In this document: piece by piece, positions 1-8,609 of the stretch
Layout: every line of letters starts with the position of its first letter
Numbering within the stretch: the first letter of the stretch is position 1
From: Croceivirga sp.
Lineage (GTDB): Bacteria > Bacteroidota > Bacteroidia > Flavobacteriales > Flavobacteriaceae
Assembly: GCA_028281025.1 (NCBI GenBank)
Contig: JANQKR010000013.1
Location: 558,001-622,000 of the forward strand
DNA length: 64,000 nucleotides
Direction of reading: 5' to 3'
Made by a program: the position numbers and the translations under genes
The notes under the pieces: generated by a model
The model's input: only the letters and a program-made list of their open reading frames with translations
The model's database searches: none
What the model was told of the DNA's origin: nothing

Positions 1-356
1 TACGGTATTTGAAACAACCACTGTTTTTTCCTTTCAATTGTACGGCGCAATTTTGTTCGAAATCCAGGATAATGTTGCACTTGGAGGTTTTTGGGTATTG
101 CGGAAGTCCCTGTTTGTTTTTTGGTTTAAAAATATATACGCCATGCTCCTTTTGTACAGCTATGGTAGGGAAGGTTAACCACCATCCCATACTACATAAT
201 CCAGATTTTGGGTGGGTTGACTACGAACAAGTAGGTAACAAGAACACTTTTCCACAAAGCGTAAAGAACCAAAAATGTAGCAGGAAAACAGAAGGTCATT
301 TTTCCATACAGCCATTTGATTGCCACAAAGACGAGCAGTATTATAAAAGAACTACA
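1..356. other. left-edge non-coding stretch
   Basis: The left edge of the window carries no recognisable gene on either strand. The frame of the CPBP gene is open through most of it, but the translation resembles no protein family. No hairpin terminator or convincing TAnnTTTG element was found here. Confidence 0.4.
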
Positions 357-1142
357 ATGAGGGAACCGTTTAAGATTTACAATTATTTTTTAATGATATG
401 CTACCTGTCCATTCCTTTTTATGTAATAGGTTTTTGGGGCAGTGCTTTGTTTCCCGTGGATTTACCGATTAGCGCCCTAATGGTAGTTTGCCCTGCACTT
501 GCCCTATGGGGTTATCATTCCTATTCGAAGTTAAAGGAAATCATATTAAAGTCCCTTGCCTTTACAACCGGAAAGATGGCTGGATATGTTTTGGCCTTCC
601 TGACCATGCCCATTGCATTGACCTTCACATTTTTAGTAATGTCCCATGTAGGTATAGAACTACCTCCCTTTCAGGTATCCCTATGGGATATTATGATTTT
701 AGTGCCACTTTTTTTTGTGGGTTCCTTCTTGGAGGAAATAGGTTGGACGGGATACGCAACCAAAAGTTTACTACGAAAAAAGGGTGTTTTATATACAGGT
801 GTCAGTATCGGTGTTTTATGGGGAGTATGGCACATCATACCCTACCTCCAAATGGGAAAGGACCCTTCCTGGATTTTCTGGCAATGCTTTGGGTCAGTGC
901 TTAAAAGAATAGTCATGGTTTGGATATACGCAAAGTATGGAAGAAACCTGTTTATGATTGTGGTATTCCATGCCTTTATTAATATTTCGGTCTTTGTTTT
1001 CCCATCCATGGGCTCGCACTATGACCCTTACTACTTCAGCCTGGTATTCCTTGTAATGATGGGATTGGGCCTAATTTATGTTTACCTGTCCAATTGGAAG
1101 CGCTCCATTCAAGGGAAAGACTTCCCCAAAAAGACTTTTTGA
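357..1142 (+). CDS. CPBP family intramembrane metalloprotease
   Basis: A 262-residue polytopic membrane protein of the CPBP (CAAX protease/bacteriocin-processing, ABI) family. The family signature is present in order: EEIGWTGY with the paired glutamates near residues 126-127, WH near 158-159 (GVWHIIPY), and FHAFIN near 204-209, which together form the membrane metal site. Six to eight hydrophobic segments surround them. The frame stays open upstream to position 9, but that extension is basic, cysteine-rich and unlike the family, so the ATG at 357 is chosen. Family members cleave prenylated or peptide substrates in the membrane; the substrate here is unknown. Confidence 0.85.
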   Translation: MREPFKIYNYFLMICYLSIPFYVIGFWGSALFPVDLPISALMVVCPALALWGYHSYSKLKEIILKSLAFTTGKMAGYVLAFLTMPIALTFTFLVMSHVGIELPPFQVSLWDIMILVPLFFVGSFLEEIGWTGYATKSLLRKKGVLYTGVSIGVLWGVWHIIPYLQMGKDPSWIFWQCFGSVLKRIVMVWIYAKYGRNLFMIVVFHAFINISVFVFPSMGSHYDPYYFSLVFLVMMGLGLIYVYLSNWKRSIQGKDFPKKTF

Positions 1143-1176
1143 ACAAATCATCTTCAATCAAAATCCATGTCACATC

Positions 1177-2361
1177 ATGAAAATTGCTAAAATTCTCATT
1201 GTTTCCGTAGTTGTTTGGCAAGCCTCACAAGCTCAGGACTCGACTGCGGGAAGGAAATACGATTTGCTTCCCGTTATAACATACGCTGTAGAATCTGCCC
1301 TTAATCTTGGGGCGATTGGATTCAAATATTTTGACTTAAGTAAGGAAAACAAGAACATTCCTGTCTCATTCTTGAACGTAGCCGCTATTTATACGACGCG
1401 AAACCAGTTGTTTCTTGAGTCGGGCTATCAATTTTTCCTGTCCAATGCCGATCGACTCAACGGTCGGTTTTACTATTTCAATGCGCCTGATAGAAATTAC
1501 GGCCTTGGAAATGATCCAAATCTTAGAATTCTCGAAAATGACACACAAGAAATCCTAAATTATTTAAATGTCGATGTCACGAGGATTGGATTTATCGCGA
1601 ACTATCAAAAAAAGATAGCCGGGAAACTCTTTTTGGGGCCATCCGTGAAAATTGAAAACGTCATAAAATATGATACCATACCAAATTCCTTTGAAGTCCT
1701 TGAAGGTGCCCAAAAGATCGATCGTCTCCAAAATCGAACTGAAGGCAGGAGAGTGGGCGTTGGGTTTACGGTTACCCATGATACCCGAGATCAAGTGATA
1801 AACCCGAGGACAGGTCATTTTTTTGAATCATCCTTTTTACTCAATTCAAAAATTTTCGCCAGCGATTTTGAATATGTGGCCATACGAACGGAATTCATTA
1901 AATACCTGAACCCATTTAAAAACCACACCCTGGCATTCCGGATAATCCAAGATTGGAAATACCCAAATGGGAATGGCAGAAATGTTCCACTCTATGGACT
2001 TTCCCGTCCAAATGGAAGGGGATATTTTCAAGGAACGTTCCAAGACCAACATTCCCAACAAATGGATATGGAGTATCGCTTACCCTTTTGGAGGGATACG
2101 AATATGGAGTATCCCAGATTCCATTTTTGGAAGGGCCTGGGGGCAGTTTTTTTTGTTAGTGGCCAACAGGCCTATGGAGAAACAGGGCCGTACCGTGTTT
2201 CAAACACCAATTTGGCCTTGGGAACGGGTTTAAGGGTTCTTTTTAACAAGAAGAATCGAATGAACCTTAGGGTCGATTTTGCCTATGGTTTACTGGAGAA
2301 CGGTAATGGGATCGATGGTCGTCAGACCACATTTTCATTTAATCTGTCGGAAGCATTTTGA
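1177..2361 (+). CDS. Omp85/BamA-like outer-membrane beta-barrel protein
   Basis: A 394-residue exported protein with a signal peptide ending near SQAQ (residue ~19). The body is rich in alternating aromatic strands and carries the surface-antigen (D15/Omp85) barrel hallmarks: VTHDTRDQVINPRTGHFFE in the middle and a GRGY motif (NGRGYFQGTF) in the third quarter, followed by EYRLPFW. The last strand ends in phenylalanine (NLSEAF), as barrel proteins do. No POTRA domains are present, so it is a short barrel-only member rather than BamA itself. The ATG at 1177 is chosen because it opens the signal peptide; the longer frame from 1078 overlaps the upstream gene. Confidence 0.8.
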   Translation: MKIAKILIVSVVVWQASQAQDSTAGRKYDLLPVITYAVESALNLGAIGFKYFDLSKENKNIPVSFLNVAAIYTTRNQLFLESGYQFFLSNADRLNGRFYYFNAPDRNYGLGNDPNLRILENDTQEILNYLNVDVTRIGFIANYQKKIAGKLFLGPSVKIENVIKYDTIPNSFEVLEGAQKIDRLQNRTEGRRVGVGFTVTHDTRDQVINPRTGHFFESSFLLNSKIFASDFEYVAIRTEFIKYLNPFKNHTLAFRIIQDWKYPNGNGRNVPLYGLSRPNGRGYFQGTFQDQHSQQMDMEYRLPFWRDTNMEYPRFHFWKGLGAVFFVSGQQAYGETGPYRVSNTNLALGTGLRVLFNKKNRMNLRVDFAYGLLENGNGIDGRQTTFSFNLSEAF

Positions 2362-2362
2362 G

Positions 2363-4108
2363 ATGATATTGATTAAGAACGGCCTATTTTTTTCAGGGGA
2401 TTTGAATGACAAGGCCACGCGAAAAAATATTGTGATCAACAAGGATGGAAAGATTGGGAAAATAGCGTCAGCTGAAATTTCAACAAGCCCTGATTTTAGG
2501 ATCATAGATGCAAAAGACAAGTGGGTAGTTCCGGGCTTTATAGATTGCCATACACATTATGATGCAGAAGTGATCGTATCACCGGGGTTGAAAGAATCTG
2601 CCCGCCACGGAATTACAACCGTAATCCTTGGGAGTTGTTCGGTATCTGCCGTTTACAATACCCCGGAGGATACTTCGGATTGTTTTGCCCGAGTGGAAGC
2701 GGTACCAAGGGAAATCATCCTGCCCATATTACGAAAAAACAAGACCTGGGAGACCGCAACGGAATGGAAATCCTACATTAATGGGCTCCCTCTTGGGATC
2801 AATGTTGGTTCCTTTATCGGGCATTCGGATATCCGAATGAAAGCCATGGGAATCAGCAGGGCCTTAAAGGAGGGTGAAAGGGCAACGGCAAAGGAGAAAA
2901 GTGTAATGAACCATATGTTGAATGAGGCCTTGGATGCTGGGTTCTTTGGACTTTCCACCATGGACAGTCCATGGGACAAAATGGATGGAGACCGTTATTG
3001 GTCCCATAAAACCCCTTCCTTTTATGCTTCTTGGAAAGAAAGAAAAGGATTGCTGGCCATTCTTAGAAAGCGTGGAGCGATTTTGCAGGGAACTCCAAAT
3101 GTGGTCACCAGGATAAATGCAATTCAATATATGATGGCAAGTACGGGATGGTTCAGAAAACCATTGAAAACTTCAATGCTTGCAATGATGGATTTGATAG
3201 GTGACCGGTATGTCCTCCCCCTGACCAGCCTTACCTCAAGATTCACCAATGGTATTGGAAGGGGGGATTTTAGGATGCAGTCCCTCCCCTGTCCATTTAC
3301 CGTTTATTATGATGGCATTGAATCCGTTATGTTCGAAGAATTTCCCAGCGGTGAAGCATTAAGGCACCTGGCCAAGGAGCTTGATCTGCGCAATGAATTG
3401 ATACGGGACAAAGCCTTTAGGGAAAGGTTTAAGACAGAAATGAGAAGAAAGTTTGCGCCAAAAATTTGGCATAAGGATTTGAGCCGCTCAATAATCCTAA
3501 GCGCACCTGACAAAAAAATAATTGGTCAAGATTTTTTCGGACTGGCCGTACAACGAAAAGAACATCCGGTGGATACTTTTTTGGACTTGATTTTGCACTA
3601 TGATAAGAACATCCAATGGACAACCACCATCGCCAATGATAGAAAGGAAAAATACCGACATATGTATAACTTTCCCTATAATCTGATCGGGTTTTCGGAT
3701 GCGGGAGCCCACTTGAATAATATGGCGTTCTACAATTTCCCGTTACAAATGATTCAAGTCGTTAAGGAGTCCATTGAAAGGGGAAATCCAATCATGCGAA
3801 TGGAAAAATGTATCTGGCGACTTACCAAGGAATTGGCAGATTGGTTTGGGATGGAAAGGGGATTTTTAGCTGAAGGAAGAATAGCCGATATCGCTATTCT
3901 TGATCCAAAGAAGTTCGATAGTGTTTCCGAGAATGTACACTCGGATGTTATCAAGGATTTCAATAATTATAAAAGACTGGTCAATAGGAATTGTGGAACG
4001 GTTTCACAGGTAATTGTCAAAGGGGAAATTATATTTGATGGGGGGAAATTTGTTAGGGGCTATGGAAAGAAAAAGAAGTTTGGACGCTTCATTGAAAAAT
4101 CAAAATGA
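2363..4108 (+). CDS. N-acyl-D-amino-acid deacylase-type amidohydrolase
   Basis: A 581-residue metal-dependent hydrolase of the amidohydrolase superfamily, D-aminoacylase/dihydroorotase type. It starts with the typical small beta-sandwich (ILIKNGLFF..., PGFID) leading into the metal motif DCHTHYDA (His63, His65). Further family features are GHSDIR, the late FSDAGAH aspartate motif, and a C-terminal GRIADIAILDP return to the beta-sandwich. The ATG at 2363 follows the preceding stop by one base, so this gene is probably cotranscribed with the barrel gene. Substrate is inferred from family only: N-acylated D-amino acids or a related cyclic amide. Confidence 0.8.
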   Translation: MILIKNGLFFSGDLNDKATRKNIVINKDGKIGKIASAEISTSPDFRIIDAKDKWVVPGFIDCHTHYDAEVIVSPGLKESARHGITTVILGSCSVSAVYNTPEDTSDCFARVEAVPREIILPILRKNKTWETATEWKSYINGLPLGINVGSFIGHSDIRMKAMGISRALKEGERATAKEKSVMNHMLNEALDAGFFGLSTMDSPWDKMDGDRYWSHKTPSFYASWKERKGLLAILRKRGAILQGTPNVVTRINAIQYMMASTGWFRKPLKTSMLAMMDLIGDRYVLPLTSLTSRFTNGIGRGDFRMQSLPCPFTVYYDGIESVMFEEFPSGEALRHLAKELDLRNELIRDKAFRERFKTEMRRKFAPKIWHKDLSRSIILSAPDKKIIGQDFFGLAVQRKEHPVDTFLDLILHYDKNIQWTTTIANDRKEKYRHMYNFPYNLIGFSDAGAHLNNMAFYNFPLQMIQVVKESIERGNPIMRMEKCIWRLTKELADWFGMERGFLAEGRIADIAILDPKKFDSVSENVHSDVIKDFNNYKRLVNRNCGTVSQVIVKGEIIFDGGKFVRGYGKKKKFGRFIEKSK

Positions 4109-4205
4109 GACGGAATTATACGAATTGGATGGTAAGACGTGGACTGGAACCAGCTATTGGTATTCAAATTCATCTAAGCTACCACCATTTAAAACACAGC
4201 GAAAA

Positions 4206-4793
4206 ATGACAAAAAAGATGTACTGGTTCAATGAGCCTGATACCTGGGAAACCATGGGCAATTCGTCATTGGCCATGAGGGTTACCCCTAAAACGGATTA
4301 TTGGAGACAAACGCATTACGGATTTACCATTGATGATGGCCCCTTTTATTATGTAATGATGGGCGGGGAGTTTGAGGCACAGGTCAAAATCTCCGGGGAA
4401 TTCAAAAACCAATACGATCAAATGGGATTAATGATCAGAAAGAATAAGAAAAGATGGATCAAAAGTGGCGCTGAACTTGTAGACGGAAAAGTACATTTGA
4501 GTACGGTCTCCACCAATAAATTTAGTGACTGGAGTCTGGTTGAACTGGAAAAAGCACCTAAGGCCATTTGGTTAAAGGCGATCAGAAGGTTGGATAGTCT
4601 AAAATTGTACCATTCATTGGATGGAAAGAATTTTAAGATGGGAAGACTGGCCCACTTTCCCAACAATAGCCCGGTTATGGTTGGAATAATGGCGGCAAGT
4701 CCCGATGGGGATGGGTTCAACGCTGTTTTTGAAGATTTTGTTGTGAAGCAACTTCCCGATCAAAAACGAATGGACTGGTCAAACAATTCCTAA
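4206..4793 (+). CDS. DUF1349 family protein (concanavalin-like fold)
   Basis: A 195-residue protein of the DUF1349 family, which adopts a concanavalin A-like lectin/glucanase sandwich. The start MYWFNEPDTWE, the PKTDYWRQTHYGF segment, GEFEAQVKISGEF and the QMGLMIR strand are typical. The frame is open back to 4014, overlapping the amidohydrolase, but homologues begin right at the (M)xWFNEP motif, so ATG 4206 is preferred (ATG 4218 is also possible). No signal peptide, so likely cytoplasmic. It probably forms one transcription unit with the amidohydrolase; ligand and activity are unknown. Confidence 0.75.
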   Translation: MTKKMYWFNEPDTWETMGNSSLAMRVTPKTDYWRQTHYGFTIDDGPFYYVMMGGEFEAQVKISGEFKNQYDQMGLMIRKNKKRWIKSGAELVDGKVHLSTVSTNKFSDWSLVELEKAPKAIWLKAIRRLDSLKLYHSLDGKNFKMGRLAHFPNNSPVMVGIMAASPDGDGFNAVFEDFVVKQLPDQKRMDWSNNS

Positions 4794-4923
4794 ACCTCCC
4801 GTAATCATAAGACAATTGAATTCCTGGAGTTCAAAGAAAGAAGATTCCATGAAAGGATGTTGTTTAACGTTGATGGGGAATGATCAAAGGTGATAACGAA
4901 TGAAAGCATTTTAAGATACTATA

Positions 4924-5385
4924 ATGGGACAAAAGGAAATCGAAATAAAAGAGCTTAAACCTGGCGATGTAAAAGATTTTATGGCATCGTTGCAACTTTT
5001 TAAGGAGGTGTTCGATATGAAAGACTTTTCACCTCCAAGCACATCGTATGTTCAAAAATTACTTGAACAACAAGATTTTCATGTTTTTGTCGCCATTGGA
5101 AACGGAAAAATTGTTGGGGCTTTAACATCATATGTATTAAAACAGTATTACGCTGAAAGACCACTTGCCTATATATTTGATTTGGCAGTGTCCAAGGATA
5201 TGCAAAGACGTGGGATTGGAACCTTATTGATTGAAGGAGCCATTCGGTTTTTTAAAGAAAAAGGATTTGATGAGGTCTTTGTTCAGGCGGATCAAGCGGA
5301 ACAATATGCCGTTGATTTTTATCGCTCAACAAAACCCACGGAGGAGGAAAAAGTAATCCATTTTTACTATCGTTTACACCAATAG
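4924..5385 (+). CDS. GNAT acetyltransferase, AAC(3)-I-like
   Basis: A 153-residue GNAT-fold N-acetyltransferase resembling the aminoglycoside 3-N-acetyltransferase AAC(3)-I family. The shared features, in order, are VGALTSYVL, YIFDLAVS, the acetyl-CoA loop QRRGIGT (residues 94-100), VFVQAD, and a terminal EEEKVIHF. These follow the order and spacing of AAC(3)-Ia as I remember it, which is more specific than the generic GNAT pattern. In an environmental flavobacterium the natural substrate need not be an antibiotic. It stands alone between the DUF1349 gene and the convergent AraC gene. Confidence 0.8.
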   Translation: MGQKEIEIKELKPGDVKDFMASLQLFKEVFDMKDFSPPSTSYVQKLLEQQDFHVFVAIGNGKIVGALTSYVLKQYYAERPLAYIFDLAVSKDMQRRGIGTLLIEGAIRFFKEKGFDEVFVQADQAEQYAVDFYRSTKPTEEEKVIHFYYRLHQ

Positions 5386-5433
5386 CAAAAATCCGACATT
5401 TACCCATGCAAAAAGAGGTTTGCCGATGTAGGC

Positions 5434-6615
5434 TTAGGGTGTAGGTATTTTTGAGCTGTTTTTTCGAAATTCTCCAGGGGAACACCCCAATTTTTTCTTG
5501 AACGCATAGTACAAAGCCGATCTGGAATTGAACCCGGATTCCATGCCAACACCTTCAATGGAAAGCCTATTTTCCGTATCATTTTCAATAAGCTCCCTTG
5601 CTTTTTGAATTCTAAAGTCATTTACCCATTCATTGAAGTTTTTTCCAAAGGTTCGATTTAGGGAATCGGAAATTTTTCTCGGAGACATATGTATGGCTTC
5701 GGCAAAGGAATATAAGGTCAAATCCTTCTTTAGGAAAAATTCATTCTCCACCATCAACGCCTCAATATTATCCGGGCTTAGCTGTGGTTTTTGGATGTTT
5801 TTGGAAAGTTGCCCAACGTCCAAATTTTTAGTCCCCAAAATGCTTTTGGGAAGTTTATCGAACAAGTTGGGATGCAAATAGGCCTGATAACTTAGATAAT
5901 ACAGAAAAACTGCGATAAGACAAAATAGCGGGACATCAAAAATAGCTGCATATTTAGGAACAAAAACTACGGTGAACAACGCTATTCCCCAAAGCAGAAT
6001 TACCGGGACAAGAAAGTAAATGAAATTCATCAACCAATTCATCTGGAGCAAGCTAAAATCCGAAAATTCGTTTCGCACCAATTTTTTGAATTGCCTAATC
6101 TCCCATGCTGCAATGGAAAAGGTGTACACCGTGACAAGGAATCCAAGTGATTTAACCCCAAAATGGGCCCAGTAAACCGTTTCTACTCCTAACATTTTGG
6201 TGATGGAGGAATCTTTGAAAAAGAACAGGTACATATTGACAAAGGTAGCCGCGCCAATAACTGTTGCCAGGGAATAATGAATACTTAGGAAATTTCGATA
6301 ACTATGGGTATTCCCAAGTTTTTCAAGAACAAAATGAAAAAAAAGAATAGGGATGAAGATAACCACATCCGGAAGGGAAAAATATTCATCAATATCATAG
6401 CTGCCAATAGTATGGTAAGGCCAAATCGCAGTTATGGCTTCTAGAATTATGGCCAATAAAAATAAACCCAGCAACTTGTTCGCAAAAATTCTATTCTTTT
6501 TTGAAAACATATATAGAATTGCCAGGAAAAGACCATGTAACAAAGCCGCCCATACAATGAAGAATACTATAGAACCCATTGTTAACAAGTAACTTACGAT
6601 AAAGATAGTAATCAA
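5434..6615 (-). CDS. membrane-anchored AraC-family transcriptional regulator
   Basis: A 393-residue regulator with two parts. The first ~230 residues hold about seven hydrophobic helices, a sensor layout common in Bacteroidota. The C-terminal ~100 residues form an AraC/XylS double helix-turn-helix: LYSFAEAIHMSPRKISDSLNR, then the second helix pair ending ESGFNSRSALYYAFKKKLGCSPGEFR, a clear AraC signature. Output is DNA binding in response to a membrane or periplasmic signal; target genes cannot be read from the sequence. An ATG twelve codons in (6579) is an alternative start. Confidence 0.85.
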   Translation of the reverse strand: MITIFIVSYLLTMGSIVFFIVWAALLHGLFLAILYMFSKKNRIFANKLLGLFLLAIILEAITAIWPYHTIGSYDIDEYFSLPDVVIFIPILFFHFVLEKLGNTHSYRNFLSIHYSLATVIGAATFVNMYLFFFKDSSITKMLGVETVYWAHFGVKSLGFLVTVYTFSIAAWEIRQFKKLVRNEFSDFSLLQMNWLMNFIYFLVPVILLWGIALFTVVFVPKYAAIFDVPLFCLIAVFLYYLSYQAYLHPNLFDKLPKSILGTKNLDVGQLSKNIQKPQLSPDNIEALMVENEFFLKKDLTLYSFAEAIHMSPRKISDSLNRTFGKNFNEWVNDFRIQKARELIENDTENRLSIEGVGMESGFNSRSALYYAFKKKLGCSPGEFRKNSSKIPTP

Positions 6616-6716
6616 ATTTATGTTGTCAACACCATTCTGTTATGTGCTTCAATACAGGGCTGTTTTGTATTTGAATGCTGCCCATCGGAAAGGCATGCTC
6701 TAGTACTGTCCCAAAC

Positions 6717-6746
6717 AAAAAGGCCCCATTTTTTGGAGCCTTTTTT
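6717..6746 (-). terminator. intrinsic terminator of nrdB-nrdA
   Basis: The hairpin arms AAAAAGGCCCCA and TGGAGCCTTTTT pair with a single mismatch around a short T loop. Runs of A and T on the two sides make it usable in both directions. It lies about 70 bp past the nrdA stop codon and ahead of the AraC gene start, so its natural client is the nrd operon. Confidence 0.65.
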
Positions 6747-6815
6747 GATTCTGCCATAGGGTGTTGCTACATAAAAAACAAATCAACCGGGTGTAGGGTG
6801 GGTCAATGTTGTTGG

Positions 6816-8606
6816 TTACGCCTCACAACTGGCACATTCCTTTTTCTGTTTAAATTTCTGTGCGGCATTCATACTGTGCTGGTAGTACAGGGATTTTAGG
6901 CCCAACTTCCAGGCAGTGACATGAATTTTATTGACATCCTTTGTTGGCATATCCGGATGCACTATAATGTTTACGGACTGCCCCTGATCAATATGGTTCT
7001 GCCTATTGGCCGCTTGGTATACAATGTCCAATTGGTCTATTTCGGAATAGGTTTTGAAGACCGCTTTTTCATCATCCGTCAAGAATTCCAAGTGTTGGAC
7101 GGAGCCATCACGGTCGCGAATGCTTTTCCAAACTTCCGGGGTGTTCATGCCTTTTTCTTCCAACAGATCCATTAAATATTGGTTTTTAATGGTCACTTTT
7201 ATTTTGGCAATGTCCTTTACATAAATGTTGGACCAAATCGGCTCAATGCCTTGTGAAACCTGCCCTAAAATAAAAGCGGACGATGTGGTGGGCGCAATGG
7301 CATTCAACGTAGCGTTACGCCTTCCGTAGCCTTTAAGCACCTTTGGTTCACCAAAACGTTCCGCCAACTCTTGGGATGCTTTGTAGGAACGGTCCTTCAT
7401 GGCCTTGAAGATCTCACTGTTCAAATCGTAGGCCTCTTGGCTGTTAAAGGCCAACATTTTGGATTGTAAAAGCGAATGCCATCCCAAGGCCCCCAAGCCC
7501 AAAGCCCTGTTTTCTTTAGCAAAATTATAGGCCCTTTCCATGAATAAAAAGGTTTGGCGATCGTCCCTATCCGAGGAATCCCGATAGGCATCCAACTTTT
7601 CGATAAATTCAGTGATTACCGCATCCAGGAAGAACACCATGGTTTCCACTGCATCCGTGTTTTTCCATTTGTCATAGTGTAAGAGGTTGATGCTGGAAAG
7701 TACACAAACAAAGGACCAATTGTCATTGGATGGTAACATGATCTCCGTACAAAGGTTACTTGCGTAAATACGGTGCTGCTTTTCCTGATATACGTCCACG
7801 GAACCATTGTTGGCATTGTCCGAGAAGAAAACATAGGGATAGCCCATTTCTCCCCTGCGCTGCAATACCTTGGCCCATACGGTACGTTTTTCCACATCCC
7901 CATCCACCATTTCCTGCATCCATTGGTTGCCAACGGTGACTCCGTGGGTCAATTGTTGAATGGGATTTCCTTCGGTACCTATTTCCAAAAACTCCATGAT
8001 GTCCGGATGATCAATAGGTAAATAGGGGGAGAAACGCCCCCTACGCACGGAACCCTGACTGACCACATCCACCATGGACTCGAACAATTGCATAATATGC
8101 ACTGCTCCGGATGCCTCACCATTATTTTTAACGGGGGCACCCCGATGACGGATCTTTCCAAAATAACCGGAAGTACCACCGCCCAATTTGGACATCATGC
8201 CCACCTCCGATTGGGTGTAAAGGATATTGCCCATGTCATCATCAATATGGGAACCGAAACAGCTAATGGGAAGCCCACGTTCCTTTCCAAAATTGGACCA
8301 TACGGGGGACGCCAAGGAAAAGAAACCTTCGGACATATAGTTGTAAAATTTGTCCGAATAGCCTGGAATCTGCAAAATTTGTTCCGCACGATCGGCAATT
8401 TCCCGGATACGGCCTTCCGGCGAAATCCCTTCAGTGAGATAACCAGAGGCCAAAAACTGTCGGCTATAGTCATTGAGCCATTGGAACCCTTCGGTGTCCT
8501 TTTCCGGTTTTAGATTGGACAAGGCCTCTTTTCTGGCATTGACCAAGGTTTGGGTGGTATTCCCTTTTGTGAGTTCGGCGTGTTGTGTATGGGTGCTTTT
8601 TTCCAT
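6816..8606 (-). CDS. nrdA: class I ribonucleotide reductase catalytic subunit NrdA (no ATP-cone)
   Basis: A 596-residue catalytic subunit reducing ribonucleoside diphosphates. Visible active-site elements are Cys116 (PISCFGSH), the finger loop NLCTE (Asn284, Cys286, Glu288), the redox partner Cys301 (CVLSSINL), and the C-terminal disulfide shuttle Cys591/Cys594 (CASC). The N-terminus goes directly into the reductase fold: the ~90-residue ATP-cone that usually controls overall activity is absent. This matches the short NrdA subclass of flavobacteria in which the cone moved to NrdB. It lies 3 bp downstream of nrdB in the same operon. Confidence 0.95.
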   Translation of the reverse strand: MEKSTHTQHAELTKGNTTQTLVNARKEALSNLKPEKDTEGFQWLNDYSRQFLASGYLTEGISPEGRIREIADRAEQILQIPGYSDKFYNYMSEGFFSLASPVWSNFGKERGLPISCFGSHIDDDMGNILYTQSEVGMMSKLGGGTSGYFGKIRHRGAPVKNNGEASGAVHIMQLFESMVDVVSQGSVRRGRFSPYLPIDHPDIMEFLEIGTEGNPIQQLTHGVTVGNQWMQEMVDGDVEKRTVWAKVLQRRGEMGYPYVFFSDNANNGSVDVYQEKQHRIYASNLCTEIMLPSNDNWSFVCVLSSINLLHYDKWKNTDAVETMVFFLDAVITEFIEKLDAYRDSSDRDDRQTFLFMERAYNFAKENRALGLGALGWHSLLQSKMLAFNSQEAYDLNSEIFKAMKDRSYKASQELAERFGEPKVLKGYGRRNATLNAIAPTTSSAFILGQVSQGIEPIWSNIYVKDIAKIKVTIKNQYLMDLLEEKGMNTPEVWKSIRDRDGSVQHLEFLTDDEKAVFKTYSEIDQLDIVYQAANRQNHIDQGQSVNIIVHPDMPTKDVNKIHVTAWKLGLKSLYYQHSMNAAQKFKQKKECASCEA

Positions 8607-8609
8607 GGG

